Source of the DNA: Streptomyces griseocarneus
Lineage (GTDB): Bacteria; Actinomycetota; Actinomycetes; Streptomycetales; Streptomycetaceae
Direction: 5' to 3'
NCBI GenBank assembly: GCA_003674045.1
Contig: PENC01000002.1
Span: forward strand, 310,001-374,000
DNA: 64,000 nt
The notes under the pieces were generated by a model, which saw nothing but the letters and a program-made list of their open reading frames with translations, searched no databases and was not told the DNA's origin. Made by a program: the position numbers and the translations under genes. Below, piece by piece: positions 53,258 through 63,170 of this stretch (the first letter of the stretch is position 1; each line of letters starts with the position of its first letter).

Positions 53258-54778
53258 GTGTCTGCTCTGACTCTCAGCACGTCCAGTGCGGCGACGCTCC
53301 GCGCGGACGCCATCGTCATCGGCGTGGCGAAGGGCCCCAAGGGCCCCCTCATCGCCCCCGGCGCCGAAGCCGTGGACAAGGCGTTCGACGGAAAGCTCGC
53401 CACTGTCCTGGAGACCCTCGGTGCCACCGGCGCCGAGGGCGAGACGGCCAAGCTCCCCGCCCCGTCCGGGCTGAAGGCCCCGGTCGTGCTGGCGGTCGGG
53501 CTGGGTGACGCCCCGGAGGACGAGGACTTCGGCCACGAGGCGCTCCGCCGCGCCGCGGGCTCCGCCGCCCGCGCGCTCGCGGGTGTCAAGAAGGCCGGGT
53601 TCGCCCTGCCGGTGACCGACGCCGCCTCCGCCTCCGCCATCGCGGAGGGCGCGCTGCTCGGCGCGTACGCCTTCACCCCCGTCGACGGCAGCCGGAAGAA
53701 CGAGAAGGCCGACAAGAGCGCGCCCCTCGCCGACGTCGTGCTGGTGGGCGCCAAGCCCCGCGACAAGGCGTACAAGGCCGCGGCCGAGCGCGCGACGGTG
53801 CTGACGCAGGAGATCAACCGCGCCCGCGACCTCGTCAACCTGCCGCCGAACGACCTCACCCCGAAGGAGTTCGCCTCCGTGGCCCAGGCCGCGGGCAAGG
53901 AGCACGGCCTCAAGGTCGAGGTGCTGGACGAGAAGGCGCTGCTCAAGGGCGGCTTCGGCGGCATCATGGGCGTCGGCCAGGGCTCCGCGAACCCGCCGCG
54001 CCTGGTGCGCATCGCCTACACCCACCCCAAGGCCGAGAAGACCATCGCGCTGGTCGGCAAGGGCATCACCTACGACTCGGGCGGCATCTCCCTGAAGCCG
54101 GCCGGTCACAACGAGACCATGAAGTGCGACATGGCGGGCGCCGCCGCCGTGTTCGGCGCCGTCGTGGCCGTGGCGCGGCTCGGGCTGCGGGTCAACGTCA
54201 CCGGCTGGCTGGCCCTCGCCGAGAACATGCCGTCCGGCTCCGCCACCCGTCCGGGCGACGTGCTGCGGATGTACGGCGGCAAGACCTGCGAGGTGCTCAA
54301 CACGGACGCCGAGGGCCGCCTGGTCATGGGCGACGCCCTGGCCCGCGCCTCGGAGGAGAACCCGGACGCGCTGCTCGACGTCGCCACCCTGACGGGTGCC
54401 ATGGTGTTCGCGCTCGGCAACCGCACGTTCGGTGTCATGGGCAACGACGACGCGTTCCGCACCTCCGTGTACGAGACCGCCGAGGAGGTCGGCGAGCAGG
54501 CGTGGCCGATGCCGCTCCCGGCGGAGCTGCGCAAGGCCATGGACTCGCCGGTCGCCGACTTCGCCAACATGGGCGAGCGGATGGGCGGCGGCCTGGTCGC
54601 GGGCATCTTCCTGCAGGAGTTCGTGGGCGAGGGCATCCCGTGGGTGCACCTGGACATCGCGGGTCCCGCTTACCACGAGAGCGCGCCCTACGGCTACACC
54701 CCGAAGGGCGGTACGGGCTCCTCGGTCCGCACCCTGGTCCGCCTGGCGGAGCGCACCGCCGACGGCGAGCTGGGCTGA
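53258..54778 (+). CDS. pepA: Leucyl aminopeptidase PepA
   Basis: 506-residue M17 di-zinc aminopeptidase (hexamer in the family) that trims N-terminal residues in protein turnover. The N-terminal macro-like domain is followed by the catalytic domain with KGITYDSGGISLKP (metal Lys/Asp), KCDMAGAAAV (metal Asp) and the NTDAEGRL signature carrying Asp and Glu ligands plus the catalytic Arg. The GTG at 53258 has GGAAG and GGG nearby upstream. A strong terminator follows. Confidence 0.96.
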   Translation: MSALTLSTSSAATLRADAIVIGVAKGPKGPLIAPGAEAVDKAFDGKLATVLETLGATGAEGETAKLPAPSGLKAPVVLAVGLGDAPEDEDFGHEALRRAAGSAARALAGVKKAGFALPVTDAASASAIAEGALLGAYAFTPVDGSRKNEKADKSAPLADVVLVGAKPRDKAYKAAAERATVLTQEINRARDLVNLPPNDLTPKEFASVAQAAGKEHGLKVEVLDEKALLKGGFGGIMGVGQGSANPPRLVRIAYTHPKAEKTIALVGKGITYDSGGISLKPAGHNETMKCDMAGAAAVFGAVVAVARLGLRVNVTGWLALAENMPSGSATRPGDVLRMYGGKTCEVLNTDAEGRLVMGDALARASEENPDALLDVATLTGAMVFALGNRTFGVMGNDDAFRTSVYETAEEVGEQAWPMPLPAELRKAMDSPVADFANMGERMGGGLVAGIFLQEFVGEGIPWVHLDIAGPAYHESAPYGYTPKGGTGSSVRTLVRLAERTADGELG

Positions 54779-54841
54779 CTCCGGAGCGGAAAAGCCAGGA
54801 AAGGCGCGGCACGGCCGCTCCGCGAGGAGCCGGTGCCCGCC

Positions 54842-54884
54842 ACGCCGCGCGGCCCCGAGCCTTCCGCCCGGGGCCGCGCGGCGT
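54842..54884 (+). terminator. Terminator of pepA
   Basis: 16-bp stem ACGCCGCGCGGCCCCG / CGGGGCCGCGCGGCGT with an 11-base loop, 63 bases past the stop, followed by TTCGTT. Confidence 0.82.
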
Positions 54885-55118
54885 TCGTTCGCCCGTAACG
54901 AAATCCACCGGCCCGTACGCATCAGTAACCCCAGAAGGTGACGCATCAGTCGCCTCACAGCCCCGGCCCGGCGTCCCGTCGTCCGTCAACAAGTGCGAAG
55001 ATGTTGTCTCGGCAGGACAGGGCCCACCCACCCAGGGCCGACCCAAAGCGGCCGAACGACAGCCGCCGCCCGGTCATCGACGACCGGCTCCGGCGTACCC
55101 ATGCATGGAGGACGTGAC
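54885..55118 (+). other. Upstream region of lpdA
   Basis: Together with the pepA terminator this makes a 340-base gap. It holds no gene that I can support. AT-richer stretches are at 54893-54930 and around 55008-55018 (AAGATGTTG), the latter a possible promoter area. Confidence 0.4.
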
Positions 55119-56507
55119 GTGGCGAACGACGCCAGCACCGTTTTCGACCTAGTGATCCTCGGAGGCGGTAGCGGCGGTTACGCAGCTGCCCTGCGTGGAG
55201 CGCAGCTGGGTCTGGACGTCGCTCTGATCGAGAAGAACAAGCTGGGCGGCACCTGCCTGCACAACGGCTGCATCCCCACCAAGGCACTGCTGCACGCCGG
55301 TGAGATCGCGGACCAGGCTCGCGAGGCCGCGCAGTTCGGTGTCAAGACCTCCTTCGAGGGCATCGACATCGCGGGCGTCCACAAGTACAAGGACGACGTG
55401 ATCGCCGGCCTGTACAAGGGTCTCCAGGGTCTGGTCGCCTCCCGCAAGGTGACCTACATCGAGGGTGAGGGCCGCCTCTCCTCGCCGACCTCGGTCGACG
55501 TGAACGGCCAGCGCATCCAGGGCCGCCACGTCCTGCTGGCGACCGGCTCCGTGCCGAAGTCGCTGCCGGGCCTGGAGATCGACGGCAACCGCATCATCTC
55601 CTCGGACCACGCGCTGACGCTGGACCGCGTCCCGCAGTCCGCGATCATCCTGGGCGGCGGCGTCATCGGCGTCGAGTTCGCCTCCGCGTGGAAGTCCTTC
55701 GGCACCGACGTCACGATCATCGAGGGCCTCAAGCACCTCGTGCCGGTCGAGGACGAGAACAGCTCCAAGCTGCTGGAGCGTGCCTTCCGCAAGCGCGGCA
55801 TCAAGTTCAACCTCGGCACCTTCTTCCAGGGCGCCGAGTACACCGAGACCGGTGTCAAGGTCACCCTCGCCGACGGCAAGACCTTCGAGGCCGAGGTGCT
55901 GCTGGTCGCCATCGGCCGCGGCCCGGTCTCGCAGGGCCTGGGCTACGAGGAGCAGGGCGTCGCGATGGACCGCGGCTACGTCCTGGTCGACGAGTACATG
56001 CGCACCAACGTGCCCACCATCTCGGCCGTCGGTGACCTCGTCCCGACCCTCCAGCTCGCGCACGTCGGCTTCGCCGAGGGCATCCTGGTGGCGGAGCGGC
56101 TCGCCGGTCTCAAGCCCGTGCCGATCGACTACGACGGTGTGCCCCGGGTGACGTACTGCCACCCCGAGGTCGCCTCCGTGGGCATCTCCGAGGCCAAGGC
56201 CAAGGAGATCTACGGCGCGGACAAGGTCGTCGCCCTCAAGTACAACCTCGCGGGCAACGGCAAGAGCAAGATCCTCAAGACCGCCGGCGAGATCAAGCTC
56301 GTCCAGGTCAAGGACGGTGCCGTCGTGGGTGTCCACATGGTGGGCGACCGCATGGGTGAGCAGGTCGGCGAGGCCCAGCTCATCTACAACTGGGAGGCGC
56401 TGCCCGCCGAGGTCGCGCAGCTCATCCACGCACACCCGACGCAGAACGAGGCGCTCGGCGAGGCCCACCTGGCCCTGGCCGGCAAGCCGCTGCACGCGCA
56501 CGACTGA
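55119..56507 (+). CDS. lpdA: Dihydrolipoyl dehydrogenase LpdA (E3)
   Basis: 462-residue flavoprotein E3 subunit of the 2-oxoacid dehydrogenase complexes. The FAD loop LGGGSGGYAAA is near residue 15, the redox disulfide is Cys46/Cys51 in GGTCLHNGCIPTK, the NAD loop LGGGVIGVE is central, and the dimer-interface catalytic HAHPTQNE (His439, Glu444) is near the end. It reoxidises dihydrolipoyl groups on E2. The GTG at 55119 has GGAGG at 55107-55111. It forms an operon with sucB, 48 bases downstream. Confidence 0.96.
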   Translation: MANDASTVFDLVILGGGSGGYAAALRGAQLGLDVALIEKNKLGGTCLHNGCIPTKALLHAGEIADQAREAAQFGVKTSFEGIDIAGVHKYKDDVIAGLYKGLQGLVASRKVTYIEGEGRLSSPTSVDVNGQRIQGRHVLLATGSVPKSLPGLEIDGNRIISSDHALTLDRVPQSAIILGGGVIGVEFASAWKSFGTDVTIIEGLKHLVPVEDENSSKLLERAFRKRGIKFNLGTFFQGAEYTETGVKVTLADGKTFEAEVLLVAIGRGPVSQGLGYEEQGVAMDRGYVLVDEYMRTNVPTISAVGDLVPTLQLAHVGFAEGILVAERLAGLKPVPIDYDGVPRVTYCHPEVASVGISEAKAKEIYGADKVVALKYNLAGNGKSKILKTAGEIKLVQVKDGAVVGVHMVGDRMGEQVGEAQLIYNWEALPAEVAQLIHAHPTQNEALGEAHLALAGKPLHAHD

Positions 56508-56555
56508 TTCCCGAGCGCACCACTACCCCCACTACTCGTAAGGAGCAACCGCACC

Positions 56556-58328
56556 ATGGCGGTTTCCGTAACACTGCCGGCGCTCGGCGAGAGCGTGTCC
56601 GAGGGCACCGTCACCCGTTGGCTCAAGGCCGAGGGTGAGCGCGTGGAGGCCGACGAGCCGCTGCTCGAGGTCTCCACCGACAAGGTCGACACCGAGATCC
56701 CGGCCCCCGCGTCCGGCATCCTGGCCTCCATCAAGGTCGCCGAGGACGAGACGGTCGAGGTCGGCGCCGAGCTGGCCATCATCGACGACGGCACCGGCGC
56801 CCCCGCCGCTGCCCCCGCCCCGGCCGCCGCCGAGGCCCCGGCCGCTCCGGCCGCGCCCGCCGAGGCTCCGGCCCCGGTCGCCGAGGCCCCCGCCGCCCCG
56901 GCTCCGGCCGCCGCCCCGGCCGCCGGTGCCGCCGAGGGCACCCCGGTCGTGCTCCCCGCCCTGGGCGAGTCCGTGACCGAGGGCACCGTCACCCGCTGGC
57001 TCAAGGAGGTCGGCGAGACGGTCGAGGTCGACGAGCCGCTGCTCGAGGTCTCCACCGACAAGGTCGACACCGAGATCCCGGCGCCGGTCGCGGGCACCCT
57101 GCTCGAGATCCTCGTCGGCGAGGACGAGACCGCCGAGGTCGGCGCCAAGCTCGCCGTCATCGGTGCCGCGGGCGCCGCCCCGGCCGCTCCGGCCCCGGCT
57201 GCCGCTCCGGCCCCCGCCGCCGCCCCGGCTCCGGCTCCGGCCGCTGCCCCGGCCCCGGTTGCCGCCCCGGCTCCCGTCGCCGCCCCGGCCCCGGCCCCGG
57301 CCGCCGCTGCTCCGGCTCCGGCCGCGCCCGCCGCTCCGGCCCCGGCTGCTCCGGCTGCCGCCCCGGCTCCGGCCGCTGCCGCTGTCGCGGTGAGCGACGG
57401 CGCGTACGTCACCCCGCTGGTGCGCAAGCTCGCCGCCGAGAACAACGTCAACCTGGCGACCGTCCAGGGCACCGGCGTCGGCGGCCGCATCCGCAAGCAG
57501 GACGTCATCGCCGCCGCCGAGGCCGTCAAGGCCGTTCCGGCTCCGGCCGCCGCCCCGGCTGCCGCCGCTCCGGCCGCCAAGGCCGCCCCGGCGGTCGAGG
57601 CCTCGCCGCTGCGTGGCCAGACGGTCAAGATGCCGCGCATCCGCAAGGCCATCGCCGACAACATGATGAAGGCGCTGCACGGCCAGGCCCAGCTCTCCAG
57701 CGTGATCGAGGTGGACATCACCAAGATCATGAAGATGCGAGGCAAGGCCAAGGACGCGTTCGCCGCCCGCGAGGGCGTCAAGCTGTCCCCGATGCCGTTC
57801 TTCGTCAAGGCCGCCGTCCAGGCGCTGAAGGCCCACCCGGTCATCAACGCCCGGATCAACGAGGACGAGGGCACCATCACCTACTTCGACTCCGAGAACG
57901 TCGGCATCGCCGTCGACTCGGAGAAGGGCCTGATGACCCCGGTCATCAAGGGTGCGGGTGACCTCAACATCGCGGGCGTCGCCAAGAAGACGGCGGAGCT
58001 GGCGGGCAAGGTCCGCGGGAACAAGATCACCCCGGACGACCTGGCCGGCGCCACCTTCACCATCTCCAACACCGGCTCGCGCGGTGCCCTGTTCGACACG
58101 GTCATCGTGCCGCCGAACCAGGTCGCCATCCTGGGCATCGGTGCCACGGTGAAGCGCCCGGTCGTCGTCGAGACCGAGGAGGGCACGGTCATCGCCGTCC
58201 GCGACATGACCTACGTGACCCTCTCCTACGACCACCGTCTGGTGGACGGCGCCGACGCCGCCCGCTACCTGACCACGGTCAAGCAGATCCTGGAGGCCGC
58301 CGAGTTCGAGACCGAGATCGGTCTGTAA
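56556..58328 (+). CDS. sucB: 2-oxoglutarate dehydrogenase-type dihydrolipoamide acyltransferase SucB (E2)
   Basis: 590-residue E2 with two lipoyl domains. Lipoylated lysines are Lys43 and Lys169, both in [10 protein letters not shown]. Ala/Pro-rich linkers are at residues 80-128 and 203-280. The peripheral subunit-binding domain is at about 284-320 ([15 protein letters not shown]). The catalytic domain ends with DHRLVDGAD. In actinobacteria the single E2 of this type may serve both pyruvate and 2-oxoglutarate complexes, so the sucB name reflects family, not proven substrate. It shares an operon with lpdA and ends at a 21-bp terminator. Confidence 0.93.
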   Translation: MAVSVTLPALGESVSEGTVTRWLKAEGERVEADEPLLEVSTDKVDTEIPAPASGILASIKVAEDETVEVGAELAIIDDGTGAPAAAPAPAAAEAPAAPAAPAEAPAPVAEAPAAPAPAAAPAAGAAEGTPVVLPALGESVTEGTVTRWLKEVGETVEVDEPLLEVSTDKVDTEIPAPVAGTLLEILVGEDETAEVGAKLAVIGAAGAAPAAPAPAAAPAPAAAPAPAPAAAPAPVAAPAPVAAPAPAPAAAAPAPAAPAAPAPAAPAAAPAPAAAAVAVSDGAYVTPLVRKLAAENNVNLATVQGTGVGGRIRKQDVIAAAEAVKAVPAPAAAPAAAAPAAKAAPAVEASPLRGQTVKMPRIRKAIADNMMKALHGQAQLSSVIEVDITKIMKMRGKAKDAFAAREGVKLSPMPFFVKAAVQALKAHPVINARINEDEGTITYFDSENVGIAVDSEKGLMTPVIKGAGDLNIAGVAKKTAELAGKVRGNKITPDDLAGATFTISNTGSRGALFDTVIVPPNQVAILGIGATVKRPVVVETEEGTVIAVRDMTYVTLSYDHRLVDGADAARYLTTVKQILEAAEFETEIGL

Positions 58329-58360
58329 AGAACCCGCCGGTGCGAGGGAACTCGCTCAAG

Positions 58361-58407
58361 GGGCGCGGCCCCGGTCCGTACTGCGCGTACGGACCGGGGC
58401 CGCGCCC
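58361..58407 (+). terminator. Terminator of lpdA-sucB
   Basis: Perfect 21-bp stem with one arm beginning GGGCGCGGCCCC and a five-base loop, followed by TTTCCCCTTT, 33 bases past the sucB stop. Confidence 0.92.
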
Positions 58408-58526
58408 TTTCCCCTTTGGCGCGCCTTTTACGCTCCCGAAACCGGGTGGGCTGCCGTGACCGTCGTTCCTGACGGGATAATGACCTGCGGTCTGTTTTCC
58501 GGACCCGCCCGCTAAGGAGCCCCACC

Positions 58527-59150
58527 ATGGCCACACCTGTCGTCCATTCGCTGCGCGAGCAGATCCGCGAGCACATCCTCGAAGGAATCGTCAGCGGGCG
58601 CTGGCAGCCGGGCGAGCGGATCGTGGAGCGGCGCATCGCCGCCGAGCTGGCGGTGAGCCAGACCCCGGTCCGGGAGGCGCTGCGCGAGCTGGAGTCGCTG
58701 CGGCTGATCGAGTCGGTGCCCAACAAGGGCGTACGGGTACGGGCCCTGACCGCCACCGATCTCAAGGAGAGCTACCCGGTGCGCGCGGGCCTGGAGCAGG
58801 TCGCCGCGGAGCTCGCCGCCCCCGCCCTCGCCGAGGACGACGCGGCCCTGCGGACGGAGGTCGAGGCGCTCCACGCGGCGGACCGCTCGGGCGACAGCGA
58901 GGCCCAGGTGCGTCACACCGTGGCCTTCCACCGCGAGATCGTCAGAGCCGCCGGGAACTCCGTGCTGCTCCACACCTGGGAGTCACTGGGCATCGAGGTG
59001 TGGACGACCCTGTCGATCCGCTGGCTGAGCCCGGAGCCGCGGTCCTACGCGGAGGACCACCAGGAGATCGTGGCGGCCTTCGAGCGGCGCGCCCCGGACA
59101 TCGGCGAGCTGCTGAGGACCCACGTCCTGAGCTGCGCGCCACGGATCTGA
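58527..59150 (+). CDS. GntR-family transcriptional regulator (FCD type)
   Basis: 207-residue repressor-type protein. The N-terminal winged helix-turn-helix has GERIVERRIAAELAVSQTPVREAL with wing PNKGVRVRAL. The C-terminal all-helical FCD domain has the metal/ligand residues in HTVAFHREIV and EDHQEIVAAF. The effector is probably a carboxylic acid. It is next to the E2/E3 operon but separated by a strong terminator. The ATG is at 58527 with AAGGAG upstream. Targets are unknown. Confidence 0.92.
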   Translation: MATPVVHSLREQIREHILEGIVSGRWQPGERIVERRIAAELAVSQTPVREALRELESLRLIESVPNKGVRVRALTATDLKESYPVRAGLEQVAAELAAPALAEDDAALRTEVEALHAADRSGDSEAQVRHTVAFHREIVRAAGNSVLLHTWESLGIEVWTTLSIRWLSPEPRSYAEDHQEIVAAFERRAPDIGELLRTHVLSCAPRI

Positions 59151-59397
59151 GCCCTTGGTTCTCCACTTCGCGGAAAGGTTTTTCCCGACCTCGTATTGAT
59201 CGATCATCGATCAGGGGCGTATCGTCTCCGCGGGACAGTTCATGTCCCGCGACATCCGGCCCTGCCGGTGCGAGCCCCGCCATGGCGCCCTGTCCTGTGA
59301 CCACGGCGAGGCTCGACGGTGAGGGCAGGACCCCGTGCGCCTTCCTGCCCTGGCCGACGCGCGGGGTCCTGTCGTCGCCGCTGGGCATGATGGACGC

Positions 59398-60345
59398 ATG
59401 CGCGCAGCCAGACTGATCAGATTGGTGCTGCTGCTCCAGTCCCGGCCGTCGATGACGGGGGCCGAGCTGGCGCGACAGCTGGAGGTCTCGGAGCGCACCG
59501 TCGCCCGGGACGTCCTCGCCCTGTCCGAGGCGGGTGTCCCCGTCTACGCCGACCGCGGCCGCTCCGGCGGCTACCGGCTCATCGGCGGCTACCGCACCCG
59601 GCTGACCGGACTCGGCCGCACCGAGGCCGAGGCCCTCTTCCTCTCCGGGGTGCCGTCCGCGCTGCGCGAGATGGGCCTGGCCGACGTGGCCTCCGCCGCC
59701 CGCCTCAAGGTCGCCGCCGCGCTGCGCCCCGACCTGAGCGACGCCCCCACCGCCGCGGCCCAGCGCTTCCACCTGGACGCGCCCGGCTGGTGGCAGCCCG
59801 TCGAGACCCCCGAGCTGCTGCCCGCGATCGCCGACGCGGTCTGGGACGACCGCCTGCTGACGGCCCGCTACCGCAGACGCGACGCGGAGGTCGAACGCGA
59901 GCTGGAACCGTACGGTCTCGTCCTGAAGGCCGGCGTCTGGTACCTGACGGCCCGCGCGGACGGCGACTTCCGCACCTACCGCGTGGACCGCTTCACCGCC
60001 GTGACCGTCGGCGAGGACCGCTTCGCCCGCGCGGACTCCTTCGACCTGCCCTCCTTCTGGGAACACCAGGCCGAGAAATTCGCCCGCTCCCTGCTCCGCG
60101 AACGCGTGGTGCTCCGCCTGACCGCCGAGGGGGTACGGCGCCTCCCCCACATCACGGACCGCGCGGCGGCACACGAAGCCATCGAAGCGGCCGACGGGCT
60201 GACGGTCACCCTGCCCGTGGAGTCCCTGGACGTGGCGTACGAGCAGCTCCTGGCCCTGGGCCCGGAGGCGGAAGTCCTGGAACCGGAAGAGTTGCGAGCC
60301 CGCTTCGCGGAGGCGGCGGCGCGGAGTGCGGCACTTTATGGGTAA
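59398..60345 (+). CDS. WYL-domain transcriptional regulator (YafY-like)
   Basis: 315-residue regulator. The N-terminal HTH_11 winged helix has MRAARLIRLVLLLQSRPSMTGAELARQLEVSERTV. The middle WYL domain (about residues 135-210) includes KAGVWYLTARADGDFRTYRVDR with the WYL triad, and the WCX C-terminal extension follows. WYL domains often bind nucleic acid or small ligands. The ATG at 59398 removes 21 residues of a longer frame that starts at 59335; it has no clear ribosome site and may be leaderless. It is convergent to an SDR gene. Confidence 0.9.
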   Translation: MRAARLIRLVLLLQSRPSMTGAELARQLEVSERTVARDVLALSEAGVPVYADRGRSGGYRLIGGYRTRLTGLGRTEAEALFLSGVPSALREMGLADVASAARLKVAAALRPDLSDAPTAAAQRFHLDAPGWWQPVETPELLPAIADAVWDDRLLTARYRRRDAEVERELEPYGLVLKAGVWYLTARADGDFRTYRVDRFTAVTVGEDRFARADSFDLPSFWEHQAEKFARSLLRERVVLRLTAEGVRRLPHITDRAAAHEAIEAADGLTVTLPVESLDVAYEQLLALGPEAEVLEPEELRARFAEAAARSAALYG

Positions 60346-60442
60346 GGGGCCGTGCCCCGTAAGGGGCGCGGGGAACTGCGCGACAAGCCCCCACCGGACC
60401 CGCAGACGCGCACGAAAGCGCAAGACGCACCCCCATAGGCGC
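60346..60442 (+). repeat. Intergenic structured repeat, copy 10
   Basis: It begins at GGGGCCGTGCCCC, continues AAGGGGCGCGGGGAACTGCG and CGACAAGCCCCCACCGGACC, and ends CATAGGCGC directly at the SDR stop codon. It fills the convergent gap between the stops at 60345 and 60443. Confidence 0.86.
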
Positions 60443-61372
60443 TCACCGGTAACAAGCCACCGGCTCCGAACCTCCCCCGGATACCACCTCCTCGAAATAC
60501 CTGAAGCAATCCGGCCGCGACCCGTCCGCATCCGTGAAGCCGTACTCCCTCGCCAGCTGCCCGCTCGACAGCGAGGCCCCGTTCCACCGCCCCTTCTCCG
60601 GGTCCGCCGCGAGCCGCGCCACCGCCCGTCCGATGAACACCGGCGACTCCGCGATCGCGAAGTGCGGATCCTTGGCGATCGCGTCCCGCCAGGTCGCCTC
60701 CGTGACCCCGAAGTGGTCGAGCATCGCCTCCGAGCGCAGGAACCCCGGCGTGAGCGAGACCGCCGTGCCGCCGTACTCCTTCAGTTCCTCCGCCAGCCCG
60801 CGCGCCATCCGGATCGGGCCGTACTTCGCCAGGTCGTAGAAGAGGTTGCCGCGGTAGGTCCGGTTGAACTCCTCCGTGCCGTCCGTGATCTCGACGACCA
60901 GTCCCCCGGGCCGCCGGATCAGCAGCGGCAGCGCGAAGTGGCTGGTGATCGCGTGCGTGTCCAGGGAGAGCCGCAGCATCCGCAGCCCCTTGGCGAGGTC
61001 CACGTCCCAGACCTTGGTGTCGAACTCCAGGAGGTGGTCCCCGCCCCAGACGTCGTTGACGAGGATGTCGAGCCGCCCCTGCTCCCGGTCGACGCGTTCG
61101 ACGAGCGCCCCGACCTGCTCCGGCTCCAGATGATCGGTGGGCACGGCGATGCCCGTGCCGCCCGCGGCCGTCACCAGCTCGGCCGTCTCCTCGATGGTCT
61201 CGGCGCGGCCGACCTCGCTGTGCCGCTCCCGCGTGGTCCGGCCGGTGGCGTAGACGGTCGCCCCGGCGGCCCCGAGCTCCACGGCCATGGCCCGGCCCGC
61301 GCCCCGGGTGGCGCCCGCGACCAGGGCGACCTTGCCCTCCAGCGGCCGATCGGCCGCGCTCACGTCCCTCAT
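60443..61372 (-). CDS. SDR family NAD(P)-dependent oxidoreductase
   Basis: 309-residue classical-like short-chain dehydrogenase. The cofactor loop GATRGAGRAMA is near residue 20, GRTTRE is on the next strand, LVNDVWGG replaces the NNAG motif, and YDLAK is the active YxxxK. The Ser of the catalytic triad is not evident (region EITDGTEEF). Such proteins include many of unknown substrate. The start is ATG at 61372 (GAGGAG four bases upstream); ATG 61396 has no site. Confidence 0.85.
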   Translation of the reverse strand: MRDVSAADRPLEGKVALVAGATRGAGRAMAVELGAAGATVYATGRTTRERHSEVGRAETIEETAELVTAAGGTGIAVPTDHLEPEQVGALVERVDREQGRLDILVNDVWGGDHLLEFDTKVWDVDLAKGLRMLRLSLDTHAITSHFALPLLIRRPGGLVVEITDGTEEFNRTYRGNLFYDLAKYGPIRMARGLAEELKEYGGTAVSLTPGFLRSEAMLDHFGVTEATWRDAIAKDPHFAIAESPVFIGRAVARLAADPEKGRWNGASLSSGQLAREYGFTDADGSRPDCFRYFEEVVSGGGSEPVACYR

Positions 61373-61559
61373 GTCTCTCCTCATGGCTCGTGTCACGCCA
61401 CCCGTGCGGCGTGACGTGGACGACCCTGCCAGCTAATCCAGACACCTTCTGTCCGGTATTTCCGGCCACGGCGCGCGGCGACGCACCGGTAACAAGACGG
61501 CCGCATTCCACTCCTCTCCACGTGCGGGGCCCGGGTGTTGGCCCGATGCTGGTGCCGTG

Positions 61560-62078
61560 ATGGACGAGACGGAGTTCTGGGAACTGATCGACACCACGCG
61601 CGAGGACGCCGAGGGCGACGCGGAGGACCAGGCCGACCTGCTGGTCGAACGGCTGATGCAGCTCGATCCCGACAGCGTGGTGGACTTCGCCCGGCACTTC
61701 GAGTCGCGCTACAACCGCTCCTACCTGTGGGACCTGTGGGGCGCCGCGGCCGTGCTGCTGAACGGGGCGAGCGACGACGTCTTCGACTACTTCCGCTGCT
61801 GGCTGATCGGCCAGGGCCGGGAGGTCTTCGAGGGCGCCATACACGACCCCGACCATCTCGCCGAGCTCCTGGACGACTTCGACGACGAGGTGGACGGCGA
61901 CGGGGAGGGCCTGGGCTTCGCGGCGGACGAGGCGTACGAGCAGCTGACCGGGGCCGAGACCCCGGACCTGGGCCTCGCGCCCCTGCCGTCCGAGCCCCTC
62001 GGCACGCCGTTCGACGTGGACGACGACGCGGTCCTGGCGGCGCGGTTCCCCGGACTCTGGGCCCGCTTCCGCGAGTAG
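61560..62078 (+). CDS. DUF4240 protein
   Basis: 172-residue acidic soluble protein of the DUF4240 family. It begins MDETEFWELIDTTRED, has the FARHFESRYNRSYLWDLWGAA core and the DVFDYFRCWLIGQGREVF block, and ends in a disordered acidic tail. Neighbouring proteins of this family occur with toxins or polymorphic systems in some genomes, but nothing like that is here. ATG 61560 is preferred over GTG 61557. Function unknown. Confidence 0.85.
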   Translation: MDETEFWELIDTTREDAEGDAEDQADLLVERLMQLDPDSVVDFARHFESRYNRSYLWDLWGAAAVLLNGASDDVFDYFRCWLIGQGREVFEGAIHDPDHLAELLDDFDDEVDGDGEGLGFAADEAYEQLTGAETPDLGLAPLPSEPLGTPFDVDDDAVLAARFPGLWARFRE

Positions 62079-62097
62079 CGCGAGGCAGGATGGGCCC

Positions 62098-62997
62098 ATG
62101 CGGATCGCCATCACCGGTTCGACCGGACTCATCGGCAGTGCCCTCGCCCGTTCCCTCGTCGCCGACGGCCACGGCGTCGTCCGCCTGGTCCGGCGCCCGC
62201 CCACGGGCGGGGACGAGGTCCGGTGGGACCCGAAGCGGCAGTGGGTCGACGCGGACGGGCTCGCCGGGTGCGACGGGGTGGTGCACCTCGCGGGCGCGGG
62301 CGTGGGCGACCACCGCTGGACAGCCGCCTACAAGAAGGAGATCCGCGACAGCCGCGTCCTGGGCACCGCTGCCCTGGCCGAGGCCCTCGCCTCCCTCGAC
62401 ACCCCGCCCCGCGTACTCGTGAGCGGCAGCGCCATCGGCGTCTACGGCGACACCGGCGACCGGCGCATCGACGAGGACGCGCCGCCCGGCCGGGGCTTCC
62501 TCGCCGACGTGTGCCAGGAGTGGGAGGCGGCCACCGGCCCGGCCGCGGAAGCGGGCGTACGGACGGTCCTCGCGCGCACCGGTCTTGTCGTGTCCCGCGA
62601 CGGCGGGGCCTGGGCCAAGCTCTTCCCCCTCTTCCGGTTCGGCCTCGGGGGGCGCATGGGCAGCGGCCGCCAGTACTGGAGCTTCATCGCCCTGCACGAC
62701 CACGTCGCCGCCCTGCGCCACCTCCTGGACACCGAGTCGCTGTCCGGGCCCGTCAATCTCACCGCGCCCGAGCCGGTCACCAACCGGGAGGTCACGGCGG
62801 CCATGGGGCGCGTACTGCACCGGCCGACGCTCTGCACCGCTCCCGCGCCCGCGCTCAGGCTGGCGCTGGGCGAGATGGCGGGCGACGTGCTGGCCAGCCA
62901 GCGCGTGGTGCCGCGACGGCTGCTCGACTCGGGCTTCGCCTTCGCCTTCCCCTGCATCGAAAGCGCCGTACGCGCGGCGCTGACGGACACACCCTGA
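62098..62997 (+). CDS. TIGR01777-family NAD(P)-dependent epimerase
   Basis: 299-residue extended-SDR protein of the SDR39U1/YfcH type. It opens MRIAITGSTGLIGSAL (cofactor loop) and continues with VVHLAGAGVGDHRW. The family signature SGSAIGVYGDTGDRRIDE has the Tyr of the active site, and the C-terminal DUF1731-like stretch LALGEMAGDVLASQRVVP follows. Members may be sugar-nucleotide epimerases or cell-division-linked. The ATG is at 62098, 19 bases after the DUF4240 stop, so the two may be coupled. Confidence 0.9.
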   Translation: MRIAITGSTGLIGSALARSLVADGHGVVRLVRRPPTGGDEVRWDPKRQWVDADGLAGCDGVVHLAGAGVGDHRWTAAYKKEIRDSRVLGTAALAEALASLDTPPRVLVSGSAIGVYGDTGDRRIDEDAPPGRGFLADVCQEWEAATGPAAEAGVRTVLARTGLVVSRDGGAWAKLFPLFRFGLGGRMGSGRQYWSFIALHDHVAALRHLLDTESLSGPVNLTAPEPVTNREVTAAMGRVLHRPTLCTAPAPALRLALGEMAGDVLASQRVVPRRLLDSGFAFAFPCIESAVRAALTDTP

Positions 62998-63170
62998 CCA
63001 CGGGCCGTGCCGACGGCCCCGGGACGTGCTACCGCCGTGCGACCGTGCTCTGTCCGTGCGCGACTGTTGTTGACCGATTTTCTCTCTACGGTCAAGGCAA
63101 ATCGCGCTTTGCCGCTGCCCGTTGAGGGCATCAGGCCCCAGAGCGGAGCGGACCGACCCCAGGAGGGCAC

